From assembly GCA_002049455.2 (NCBI GenBank), contig KV918804.1, positions 186,001 through 250,000 of the forward strand: 64,000 nucleotides of DNA. Reading direction: 5' to 3'. The stretch is from Porphyra umbilicalis (taxonomy: Eukaryota > Rhodophyta > Bangiophyceae > Bangiales > Bangiaceae). A model generated the notes under the pieces. It was not told the origin of the DNA. It ran no database searches and saw only the letters and a program-made list of their open reading frames with translations. Each line of letters begins with the position of its first letter. The first letter of the stretch is position 1. The translations under genes and the position numbers were made by a program. Positions 10,077 to 19,962 of this stretch are shown one piece after another.

Positions 10077-10527
10077 AACAAATGGAGAGTGATGGTTCGG
10101 CTTCGGCTCGAACAAACAAAAGTTCGCTGTACCCATTGCGCTCTTTCGTCTGACGCCTCGTGATATCTACACATAGGCAGCGGGGTGTCTTTATGACGGG
10201 GGATGTGGGGTGGGGCAAGGTTGCTCGTGGCGCTGGTCGTAGGCTAGCGGTGGCTACCTCCTTCACCGCCGCTGCAAGAGTGACTGCGTCGACTTTTGCT
10301 CAATTGGCTTGGCGGACACCATGCGACCGCACATTCCGCTGCTCTTCGCCCCTCCCTCCAATTCCGGTTGACGGCACCATCCCTCATGAGCTCCGGAAAC
10401 CCCCAACTCGACGCGGACGTGGGCGGCTCCGCCGCCAGCGACTGCTGCGCTCTCATATGACTTTTACTTTCTCAACTGAAAATCCTGTCCATCAAAAGTC
10501 ATCGTACCGTACCAAGCGCTGTGATGT
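10077..10527. other. 3' flank of the exonuclease-transposase gene
   Basis: This non-coding stretch runs between the stop codon and the first MITE. No ORF with domain character is present. I compared it by eye with 3.4-4.2 kb for terminal inverted repeats of the upstream gene and found only a GGATTTTC-level match, which I do not consider meaningful. Confidence 0.4.
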
Positions 10528-10871
10528 TCCTAATCCCTGAGATTTCTCTTGGGGGACTGAAATACAGACTAGGCCCAAAAGCCAATGGAATTCTGAAATC
10601 GGGTACGAGGACCTTGCATCTAAGAGAAATCACTGTTTATTGCCGGTCTATCCGCTTTTCCTTGCGCGCAATGCGCATCCCAGGTGAGACCTTGATATTT
10701 TCTACCATATTCTTGCCCGAATGGCGGTTAAACAGAAATGCTGATACGGATTTCCCGGCCATATGGGCATAAGTAAGCAATCCGCAGCCCCATGGTCGCA
10801 TCTGATTGGTGGAGTGTGTCGGTCCGCAAGTCAATCTCGGTCCACCAGGACAAACTTTTGGGGATCAGCAA
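10528..10871 (-). repeat. MITE, TTGCTGATCCCC family, copy A (diverged)
   Basis: This is a 344-bp copy, inverted relative to copies B and C. Its right end reads GGGGATCAGCAA followed by TA, and the left end has decayed to TTCCTAATCCC. The internal order matches copies B and C: a GGACAGAGA-like subterminal box, GTAGAAAAT, CGGCAA.AAACAGTGA and a GATGCAAGGTC box. The TA flank and TIR type fit the Tc1/mariner (IS630) superfamily. Non-coding. The left target TA has become TG. Confidence 0.75.
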
Positions 10872-12300
10872 TATCACCCACCACATAAAAAACAGTCATA
10901 TTGAGTTTGTCCTCAAGGCACACCGATGAGGACTAAACCGCCACAAATTGACCGGCGGCCGTGCGGATATTCGAAGGACCCGTGCAAGCTTCACAGGCTA
11001 TGGTGGTTTTCTGGAAAATGGCCAGCCTGCGGGGGTGATGGTTTCCCCATACCATGGAGTGTCATCTCCCCCCCCCCTCCCTGGGCGTCAAAATCGATGG
11101 TGTCGAGTGAGAGCAAGAAGCGAACACGTCCGACCCGTGACCACAATGCGTGCCTCTCGCGTCGACAGCGGTAATTTGACAACGAGTGCGTGGCCCAGTC
11201 CCACAGGACGGGCTCTCTGATGGTCCTGCGGAAACCCACTTGGGCCCCCTGATGGTGCTTCTGAATTGGGTGGGCAAACCCATGCCTCCGAGAATTGCTA
11301 AGGGCATGGTTTTTAATAGCACCCCCGCGTGCTGGCGCTCTGAGGGGGTATAGTTCTTAGTGCGACTTGTCGCATGCCTGTGGAGCTGAAATGGGTGGGC
11401 AAACCCATCTCCCACGATCCACCTCTGTCAGCTCCCTGTCAGGGTAGCGGATCACGTGCAAGCACCCCATTGGTCAGGCATTGGCCAGATCAACGACTTG
11501 GCTGGTGGCAATGTGGACTGGCGCAGCAGGGCCAACAACAGTTGCTGTCTGGCGGGGCTTGTGCCCCGTCTCGACACCAAGTGGGGCGGAGCTGAAATCC
11601 GTGAGGCTGTGTCGTTTGGCGTCGGGGCGCAGCCGAATGCCTCTTGGCCGAGCCGATTCGCGTCGTCGATGCAGCTGGCGTGGCCAAGCGTGTTGGCTTT
11701 CTCGGCGATTCGCTCAGCGAGCTCGACCATCTGCCCAGCAGACAGTACGACCACTGTGGCTGCCGCCCTTCGCCGAGAGAGGGCTATGCGGCCTTAATCT
11801 CTTAGGCAATGGCGGTCAAGTGGATTCCCAAACCCATGACCCACTCCAGGTGGCGCGGGCCCGGCGCCCAGCCTGCGTGTGGCCGCTTGCCTGTCAGGCA
11901 AGGGAGTTGTCGCGGAAGCCACCCTTCCGTCCTGCCTCTTTCCTGTGCGGCTCTTGCACGTGTCACCGCGGCGGCCACTGTCCACCCTCCCTGCTGCCGC
12001 CCGCCTGCGCGCGGCTGGCTGCTGCCCGCCTGCGCGCGGACTGCTGTGGTGCCGCTGGTGTGTCCCTGTCCCCCGCCCTCCTCCGCCATTGCCACGACGT
12101 GAGCAGGAAACGGGCGCGCCGGAAACGAGGGCGCTCGCAGTCGTACTCAGAGCTTTACATGCGCGAGGTGGCGACGGGGAGCTGCACGTGCGCAGCGCGG
12201 AGCTCGTCGACGTTGCGGGCCGCGCCAGCGGCGGCGTACTTGTGTACCAAGGCCGTGGTGGGCACGACCATCACGGCGACAACGACCGAGACGGCGGTGA
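10872..12300. other. Repeat-rich gap with degenerate dispersed repeats
   Basis: 10,997-11,060 is a partial inverted copy of sequence at 26,220-26,290, sharing a run that includes GGTTTTCTGGAAAATGGCC. Two direct repeats centred on GGGTGGGCAAACCCAT occur near 11,268 and 11,390. A minus-strand stretch at 11,452-11,754 reads amphipathically (SAGQMVELAERIAEKAN) and may be a decayed exon, but no family is recognised. The plus strand from 12,150 shades into the D/G/H-rich repeat described next. Confidence 0.4.
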
Positions 12301-13133
12301 CGACCGACCCGGCGGCGTGGGGCCGCGCGTACGCGGCGGCGACCGCTTCGGCATCGGCGGACGCGTCGGCGGTCGCGTGATTGTGGAGTAAGGGGGGGGT
12401 GGGAGCACCCAAGGACACGACGTCCAAGACGGCGACGAGGAACAGCACGGCGACGGCAACGAACACGTTGGCGACGACAAACACGGCGGCGCGGAGCCGG
12501 GCGTGCGCGGCGACGACCGCGTTGACATCGGCTTCGGCGGACGCGTCGGCGGCCGCGTGATTGTGGAGTAAGGGGGGGGTGGGAGCACCCAAGGACACGA
12601 CGTCCAAGACGGCGACGAGGACCAGCACGGCGACGGCAACGAACACGTTGGCGACGACGAACACGGCGGCGCGGAGCCAGGCGTGCGCGGCGACGACCGC
12701 GTTGACATCGGCTTCGGCGGACGCGTCGGCGGCCGCGTGATTGTGGAGTAAGGGGGGGGTGGGAGCACCCAAGGACACGACGTCCAAGACGGCGACGAGG
12801 ACCAGCACGGCGACGGCAACGAACACGTTGGCGACGACAAACACGGCGGCGCGGAGCCGGGCGTGCGCGGCGACGACCGCGTTGACATCGGCTTCGGCGG
12901 ACGCGTCGGCGGCCGCGTGATTGTGGAGTAAGGGGGGGGTGGGAGCACCCAAGGACACGACGTCCAAGACGGCGACGAGGACCAGCACGGCGACGGCAAC
13001 GAACACGTTGGCGACGACGAACACGGCGGCGCGGAGCCGGGCGTGCGCGGCGACGACCGCGTTGACATCGGCTTCGGCGGACGCGTCGGCGGCCGCGTGA
13101 TTGTGGAGCAAGGGGGGGTGGGAGCACCCAAGG
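12301..13133. repeat. 180-bp minisatellite, about 4.5 units
   Basis: Four consecutive 180-bp units (12,361-13,080) are nearly identical, differing at only a few positions. They are followed by a partial fifth unit and preceded by a diverged one. The unit length is a multiple of three, so any open frame repeats as a 60-residue block. All three minus-strand frames stay open for about 950 bp. One of these gives an Ala/Val-rich hydrophobic unit (VVAAHARLRAAVFVVANVFV and so on). The plus strand gives a D/G/H/R-rich unit ending RVGGRVIVE, closed by TAA in four of five units. The period shows in the sequence; whether either strand is translated is not known. Confidence 0.9.
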
Positions 13134-13848
13134 CGTACACGGCCATCGCTTCGACGACGAACAAGACCTTGACGACGACCAACACCTTGACGACGACCAC
13201 TACGGCCATAACACCCACCACGGCCACAAATTATATCACGGCGACGACGCCCATCACGGCCCCGTGCAGCTGCATGGCCGCGGCGTTGACAGCGTGGGCA
13301 ACCACGATCGCGGGGGCGACCGCGACCGATAAGGTGACGCTCAGCTGCTTGTGGGCGGTGGCGCAGTGGATGCGGAGCAGTTGGCGGGTGGGTGGGACCA
13401 AGGTGACGCCGCCCAGCACCGCGACGAAGATCAAGACGGCGACGGCAACCACCACAACGACGGCGAGCAAGACGGCGACGTGCAGCTGCAGTTGCGCGGC
13501 GGCAACCGCATGGGCTACCGCTGCCGCGTTGGCGGCGGCGTACACGTGGAGCAAGAGCGGGGTGGTCGCGACCAAGGTGGGGACGACGGCCAACACGGCG
13601 GCGACAAACAACACAGGGAGCGCGATCAACACAGCGGCGTACAAATGCGAGTGCGTCGTGGAAATCTCGTTGGCGGCGTTGCTTACGCAGGCGGTTGCGT
13701 GGACGTAGAACAAGCGCCGTGTATGCCGTGTATGCGCGAGCACGTCGACGCAGGCCAAGGTGGCGACGCGCTCTTCGACGCGTGCGACGGTCTCGTCGCT
13801 ACGCTCAATCATTGTGAGCAGTCCTGCGACTGCAACGCTGTGCCGGTC
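13134..13848. repeat. Diverged units of the same D/G/H-rich repeat, running into the transposase ORF
   Basis: This stretch keeps the theme of the minisatellite but with heavy divergence. Plus-strand blocks such as VQLQLRGGNRMGYRCRVGGG and DVQDGDEDQ-like segments recur. On the minus strand an Ala/Val-rich ORF (13,231-13,875) is the counterpart of the 60-residue hydrophobic unit. From 13,351 the plus frame runs without a stop into the Tc1-type transposase, so a fused reading is possible. The conventional transposase start is at 13,849. Confidence 0.55.
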
Positions 13849-14889
13849 ATGTTTTCGGAAGACACCCGACAGCACGTCCTCGGGCTGCTCGAGGAAGGAT
13901 ACCCTGCGTCGGACGTCGCGGAGATCATTGGGTGCTCAGGGCGGTCTATGCGGCGCTGGATGCGGCACTTCGAGGAGAGTGGCACCATTTGGCGTGACCC
14001 ACGCCTCCGTAACTCGCATGGCGACGCGGCCATCCGCAACCCGCACCTGACGCGCGCTGTACTCACCCTCGTTGAGTCGGAGCCGGCTGCTTTCCTGCGC
14101 GACCATGTCGACCTGCTGGTGGCGCTGAGTTTGGACTACCCCGAGAGCGACCACCGCTACGTCAGCGCCGCCACGGTCTACCGCGTGCTACGGTTTCACC
14201 AGTACTCCCGCAAGAAGATTGAGCGGCTCTACGCGGAGAGCTCCCTCGCCGCCCAGCGCGCCTTTGCGGTGCTGTTCAACGAGATCCCCCTGCGCTGCGT
14301 CGTGTCTGTCGACGAGACGCACACGGCGGGGAGCGACATGTACCACAGGTACGGCCGGTCATTGCGCAACGTGGCGTGCGTGTTAAGGGACCGGGACACG
14401 CGGCCGATAGCGCGCACGAGTACCATGATGGCTGTCACCCTCACCCACGGGGTTCTTTGGTCGCAGACCGTGATCGTGGGCAGCGCCCAGACGGCGGACG
14501 ACTGGCGCCTCTTCCTCCAATGTCTCCACGCGCAGATGAGCACCTACATCCCTGGCCTACCCTGGGAAATGCAGCCGGACGCATGCGTGGTGCTATATGA
14601 CAATGCAGGCATCCATGACCAGCGGGGCGACGACTACATGCAGGCCAACGGTATGCACTTTTTGCGGCTGCCGCCGTACTCTCCGAACCTTCAGCCCATT
14701 GAGGGCGTCTTCTCGGAGCTGAAAAAGCACGTCCGGTCACTAGTGTGTGAGGACGGTCGCTACCTCGACAAGCCCTTCCACCTGATGGCCGCGGCTGTGG
14801 GTATGCTGAGCACCGCCCAAGTTGCCGGCCAGTTTTCTCGAGTCTCTCACCAGATTGCCGAACTCCTGGTGCCTGTCGCCCAAGCGTGA
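13849..14889 (+). CDS. Tc1/mariner (IS630-type) transposase
   Basis: This is a 346-residue DDE transposase of ordinary length for the family, intact and without introns. The N-terminal residues ~4-45 form a helix-turn-helix (ASDVAEIIGCSGRSMRRWMR). The catalytic acids are D155 (VSVDETH), D251 (LYDNAGIH) and E285 (LPPYSPNLQPIEGVFSELK), with 33 residues between D251 and E285. The start chosen is the ATG at 13,849, which gives a family-sized protein beginning MFSEDTRQHVLGLLEEG. The reading frame itself extends about 166 codons upstream through diverged satellite units. I could not find terminal inverted repeats around it. The nearby TA-flanked MITEs have ends typical of the superfamily, but a link is only an inference. 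Confidence 0.92.
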   Translation: MFSEDTRQHVLGLLEEGYPASDVAEIIGCSGRSMRRWMRHFEESGTIWRDPRLRNSHGDAAIRNPHLTRAVLTLVESEPAAFLRDHVDLLVALSLDYPESDHRYVSAATVYRVLRFHQYSRKKIERLYAESSLAAQRAFAVLFNEIPLRCVVSVDETHTAGSDMYHRYGRSLRNVACVLRDRDTRPIARTSTMMAVTLTHGVLWSQTVIVGSAQTADDWRLFLQCLHAQMSTYIPGLPWEMQPDACVVLYDNAGIHDQRGDDYMQANGMHFLRLPPYSPNLQPIEGVFSELKKHVRSLVCEDGRYLDKPFHLMAAAVGMLSTAQVAGQFSRVSHQIAELLVPVAQA

Positions 14890-16630
14890 TGACTTGCGTG
14901 ATGCCTATAGCTTTTGTGATGCCTCTGGTTTTTCGTCGCATGCTCGTCATAGCCTGTGTGTTTGCTGCACAAACCGCAGCCCCCACGTCTTTTCCACCGT
15001 TTTTCCACTGTTGTTCACCGACCAAATGATGCGTAACAGCGCCCCATTGATGCGCTGTGCTGGAGGTGGTAAAAAGAAAGGTACGCTCCGCCTCTGCGTC
15101 TCAGGAGAGCAGAATGCGTGGCGGAAGAGGGGGCGGTACTTGCCGCTGAGCACGTGGCCAAAGGACAGCGGGGGAGGTAACACACGCGCTGGAGCGACGC
15201 CAAGCAAAGGGGTTGTCAACAGCGGCGCCGCAGAGAAGAACGTTTCGTGACTGAGCCGCGTGCGGGCGGTGGTCATGGCGTTTTGGCCGCCACCCTCGCT
15301 GGACGTAGCGGGTCCTTCAGCAGCGCCTCCCCCGGATGGTGCCGCCGGCCGCCATATGTCGGCCTTCACGTCGGCGGCCGCACGTCTGCCTGAGCGGGTG
15401 CTTCGCGCTCCCACACCGGCTCGTAGCGTGTTGCTGGGCGCGGAGGAGCATTTAAAGGAGTGGCAGTAAGGAAGAAAATAGAAAGCGATTGGCACTGGAC
15501 ATGCGGATGTGCCAACATCCAGCTCAGGGCCCGGCTGCCAGGCGGTCTGCGCACAATACGGTCACCGATCACACCTCACCCCACGCAGACCCCCTCCATC
15601 GATGGGCCGCGCCGCAACCACGTGATTTTCGCCCCACGTCACACGAGAACCGCCTCATCGTCATGGGCAAAGGAAGATACGATGATGCTGCCGACCGGCG
15701 CAGCGGCCGTGCACCAGACGTCCGCTTCTGTGGAAGCTCGCAGTTGTCAGAGAGTGTGCTGCTTCTGTCAGCAAGAAAGTGGCCCGTCCTTCAGGCACAG
15801 AAACGCTTGAGACGTCAAAAGCGTCGCCGATCAAGCAATGGTTGAACTCCTCGCAAGGGCATCATGTCAGAGGGACCGCGCATGAAATGGATCGAAAACA
15901 AATCTCCGCAGTCGCCTGTCGAGGCACCCTTCGAGGGCACATCTAACGTCAGACCGGCGGGGGCTACTAAAAAGGTATTTCAATATAGCTTTTCAGGGTG
16001 CTTTGGGCGCCATCGCCCGTTCCTATCGGAGGTTGGGGAGGGCCAGCCCTCTTGGCAGCCACGGAACACTTGCAACATCATCCAAGATCGAGGGGTCCTC
16101 AGCGAGATGCGGTGCGGTCACACGTTTCCGACTGTTGGACCTCCTCCGGGTAGACGAAATGGTTGCTCGCCTGACCACTCGTGGTCACGTCGCCGGTGTC
16201 GTTGGACAACAGCTATTCGTCTTCCACGGTGGTCGCGCCGTCTTCCTCCCTCCGAATCCATTCGCGATGCATGTTCGGCGTCCGTGCCTGATGTCCTGTG
16301 TTTGACGGCTCCTCAATGGATCAGGTATGACTACGCCTCAATTGGTTGTACCTGTAGCGCACGGCGCGTGTCTCCAGTGCGCCCCTCCTAGTATTCCCGA
16401 TCGATTATGGCGTGGCGTCATGTAGACGAGACGGGTGGGGCCGTCCACGAGCTGACCACGCGGCATGGTTTCGAACGCTCACTAATGTCCACAGAAGCTT
16501 ACGCACACGCATTGGCCGGTGTGTGCCGCCACTCTTCATGCTCATCCTGTGTCTTTTTCTGCCATATCTTTTCCAGCGTATACAGAAGACGCTGTGAGCG
16601 ACGGACGGGCTACAGCCCGTGCGGCAACCG
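14890..16630. other. Gene-poor gap after the Tc1-type transposase
   Basis: No TIR matching sequence upstream of the transposase was seen. Open frames at 14,947-15,495 (-) and 16,003-16,305 (+) have mixed composition but no motif I can name. I do not call them genes. Confidence 0.4.
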
Positions 16631-16930
16631 ACCGGGCGGAGAAGACGAAACATTCTACATTCGTGGCGGCGACGACTTTGGCATCCGCGTCCACGCGGGC
16701 GGCGGCGTGCTAGTAGAACTATTGCAAGATGGGCACGACCAACCCGGCGGCGTGACACTGCACATGCGCCGCGGCGACCCCACCGGCGTCGATGATCACG
16801 TCGGCGACGACGTGGACGTGGGACGAGGGCCAGACGAGCGCGACCGATGGCACCACCCAAATGGAGGAGTCCCTGTGGAGCACCTACCTGGTTGTGAACT
16901 TGTTGGGATCGAGGACCTCAGTCACGGTGG
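16630..16930. repeat. Isolated diverged copy of the D/G/H-rich repeat
   Basis: The plus strand reads IRGGDDFGIRVHAGGGVLVE, then GHDQPGGVTLHMRRGD and DDHVGDDVDVG. This is the same order of boxes as the 12.3-13.8 kb array, here about 2.8 kb downstream and heavily diverged. It suggests that the array once extended further, or that units have been dispersed. No start codon or complete gene is evident. Confidence 0.5.
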
Positions 16931-17938
16931 CATGCGAGTGATAGGAGGGCTTCTTGTGTTGTGCGAGTTGTAGACGGGCTTGCGTTCGCCCTACAGCAGG
17001 CGAAGACGAGTAACGCGCCGGAGGATGGTGCAGGCGAGGACCGCGTGGTCTAGGGCTCGTGGAGTACGTCTTGTCGGTTCACCGAGACAACGCTTCACGA
17101 GGTCCCTGACGTTTGCTCCTGTTCTGTTCACAAGACAATTTAGGTCCCCTGGAATGCGATTGCCGACCCGGCGCATGTTGCTGTTCATGTGACGCACAGT
17201 TCTCTGCGTGTTCCACAGTCCATTCTTTCATTGTTCGCCGCATGAAAGCCTGTGCTCCATCCGCACGTGTTCTGTCCTTCTCATGCCCTGCGCTGCAGCA
17301 GGCGGTCCCTTAGTCCCCACCGCGAGCCCACCAATCAGCACTGCTTCGAGATTCACTGCACCCCTCGTAGGCAGCTCGTTGCCTTCTGTCACGCCCGCCG
17401 GCTACTCGGGCAGGGCGGAGCTTCCGAATCCCTTACGCCATGTCAGTGGCGTACTCGCATGATCTGGCACACGTCAATGAGTAGGTTGCACTATTGTTCC
17501 ATCCTTTGTCATAGCGTGGTCGCCCACCACTTACGACTTTCCAACGCGTTCACGGGCCAGGCACCTCTCCTGAGGCGATAGCTGTATTCGGAATCCAGTG
17601 GGGTCGCGTGGCACAAACGCGGCGCGCTTCCAGTACACAGCACTTCGGCGCGCCCCTCTGCCCCGTGCTGTAAAAACCTGACATCTCCGACAATGACCAC
17701 ATCCACGGCCGTGCCAGCTGTCATTGGGCTGTATTGGTCGGCGCAGCCGTACGGAATCGACACCGCCGCCTTTGTGGCCATATCTTGGAATCCTGTTGCG
17801 CCCAGCGCCGCCCTCAACGGTGCCCTGCTTCGCGTGGAGAAAAATAACGCTCAATGATGCTACACACATGAACATATGTTAATCTAATGTCGGACGGCCC
17901 AGTCCGAGACAGGGCACGGGCACCAACCAGTGACCACA
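16931..17938. other. Intergenic, no gene recognised
   Basis: A minus-strand ORF at 17,509-17,817 has protein-like composition (VDVVIVGDVRFLQHGAEG), but no family was recognised and no clear start context. Nothing else is supportable here. Confidence 0.35.
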
Positions 17939-18307
17939 CTAAAGCGCCAAGTCTTGTATGCTCCTCAAGAGGCGACGCACGCACTGGTCAGTCATCAAAG
18001 AGCACACAAAGTCGCGTGAATCGAGCGGCGGCATCGCGGCACTAGTTTCAGGGACAGCGCGCCAGTTGGAGGTCACTTTCCAACGCATCGAAGTAAGTTT
18101 CAGCGTGTGCGTAGTGTGACCGATCATGAGGCACCTCGGACAGCACTGGTTGTGCACACAGTAGACATTGAGGCACGTCCCGGAGAGGTAGAAGGGGTTG
18201 TCCTTGGGCAGCTGGTAACGGCATTCGATCTCGCGGATGGGGCAGTGGCGCGTTTTGTGCCCCGCAACGCCTGCGGGGGCACGATACAAACAGATGTCGC
18301 ACTGCAT
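17939..18307 (-). CDS. Short member of an unrecognised Cys/His-rich (zinc-binding-like) family
   Basis: This 122-residue product starts at MQCDIC (ATG at 18,307) and ends after RRLLRSIQDLAL. It aligns column for column with the N-terminal ~120 residues of the 24,008-25,603 protein. Both have CX2C at the start, HX4CP, a lone Cys, a PF(Y/F) box, and a C...CVH pair. Both then have CX2CX3GH followed by T, a W-containing stretch, and a DFVC(S/T)LMT box with VR/IR. The spacing suggests two or three zinc sites, the last like a zinc knuckle. It lacks the ~400-residue C-terminal part of its relative, so it is either a domain-only gene or a truncated duplicate. The frame remains open upstream to 18,592, but that extension has no homology to the relative. 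Function unknown. Confidence 0.6.
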   Translation of the reverse strand: MQCDICLYRAPAGVAGHKTRHCPIREIECRYQLPKDNPFYLSGTCLNVYCVHNQCCPRCLMIGHTTHTLKLTSMRWKVTSNWRAVPETSAAMPPLDSRDFVCSLMTDQCVRRLLRSIQDLAL

Positions 18308-19962
18308 TGCGCCTTGGCGTAGTTGGGCCCAGTACACGCTCTCTTTGATGGTCGAAAGTAAGACCGGGCAGTCAGATTGGCCGAATAGCAAAAGCAGGGG
18401 AGGGCGTGAGGCAGGAGGCGAAAGCATGTACGATGCAAAGAGGTTCAAGGTGAGCAGGACGCACCTGGGTGGCACCTCATCAACTTGACACCGGCCTCCG
18501 CCACGCATCTCACTGCTTTGCAACAGAGGCAAGGACCGCGGCCCGACATGCGAAAACGTACACAATGCGCGAAAAGACCACGCCAAAGGCATTCGGGGGC
18601 GGGGCGCGGCGGGGGTGTCACAGTTGAGTGAAGAATGGACGTGTGGCTGGTGGCACTAGACGGTCATGGAGGTGGTGGTTGGTGCGACACGACAGGAAGA
18701 ACGGTCGCGGCACAGTTGCGTTTGGCTTGCTTGCACGTGTGGCGAGCGGGCGCCCGCTGGACGACGCTGGGACATGGTCCGTTCATTCGGAACGCGAGAC
18801 TGGATGCTGGAGGGTCGGCGCCATGGGAGATCCACGATGAGACGTGGCAACTTGCCTGCAGAATGCCCTCTCGTCTGCAAGCGCCTGCAGCTGTCAGCCG
18901 CGTGACGCTCCCAAACGCCCTTGGGTATCCTCACAGCCCACTCAGTGGCAAAAATGAATTCCAAACGACGAAAACACTTCATGTAGCCTCCAGGTGAGGG
19001 CAGGCTTCCAAGCGAACGACTTGTGCTGCAGCTCAATGCCCGTGACAGCCTGGAAGGAACAGGTGGGCCGACTCGTGTGATTTAGGACTTCCATTTCTGT
19101 CGCGGGGGCATGAATGCCCAGGGGGCCTCTTTATTGTTTAAGAAGCCAGTTGGTGCACAAGGTGTTGTTGGATGGTCGTCTTCGTGATCGGTCATTGGCT
19201 AGCGGCACATTGTAAGCCAGACCAATCTCTGCTGTCGCGGGGCTCATTCGACAAAGATGTTGACAATCGTCCCCGCTGCTGAGTGCGCCGAGCAAAACGC
19301 ACCCTCATGACTGCAAGGTACGTGTGCTTGGAGGCGAGTGGACTGGGTGGCAAGTGGCTCAGCTAGTGGAAGGACCATGGAGGACAGGACGCCACAGTGC
19401 GTATCGCGGGCACCTCCGCTGAAGCGTGTCCGCGATGCTCTGCTGCTTCGGTGTCGTGCCCTCTGCCTTCCTTCCTCCTCGGATTCGGGCCTACATGACA
19501 TTCCATTTGGCCTGCGCAGCTAGTCATCATCCTCCGCCCCCGACACCTCCCCCCCACAACGCGCGAGGCGGTGTTGGCGGGGGAGGTGAGCCGCCTGCCC
19601 AAATTCGTCACATGACCTGTTCGTCGTCGACTGCAGCGTCAGTGGTGCCTTCTGGCAGATGCTCCCTCTGCGGTTCCGCGCGGCGGCTAAGGTGGGTCCC
19701 GCACCCGCACGCGCCGACGCGGCGACGAAGGTGCTCGACTACTACTCCGTGACCGTGGTCGACACGAGCGTCGACTGTCGAGCGGGGGAGAAGGGAAGCG
19801 GAGCTGGAGGGTACGAGCAGGTGTGTGAGAATTGTTCAGGGGCATGAGGTGGGCGTCAGAAAGAGAGCAGACGGAGCGCCCGAGTTCTTCTTGTGGCTTC
19901 CCTGACAGAAAAAAGCAAGTGCTCAGTCCTACAGCATTATATGAGAGCCACGGCAACCACTA
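18308..19962. other. Intergenic, no gene recognised
   Basis: This is a mixed-composition stretch between two minus-strand genes. It should contain the promoter of the short Cys/His gene. ORFs up to ~120 codons exist in several frames without recognisable motifs. Confidence 0.4.

Noticed and set aside
10077-10527. Candidate right terminal repeat of the exonuclease-transposase element
   Set aside because: The only resemblance to the left flank is a GGATTTTC block, too short to count as an inverted repeat.
11481-12380. A 299-codon plus-strand ORF entering the minisatellite
   Set aside because: Composition is uneven, no domain is visible, and the last third is out-of-frame satellite translation (TTTETAVTTDPAA).
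12301-13133. A CRISPR-like array
   Set aside because: Units are contiguous 180-bp tandem copies without short repeats and unique spacers, in a eukaryotic context.
13231-13875. Hydrophobic Ala/Val-rich minus-strand ORF as a membrane protein gene
   Set aside because: The pattern arises from the complement of GAC/GGC-type repeats and overlaps the start of the transposase on the other strand. I kept it only as a question in the repeat finding.
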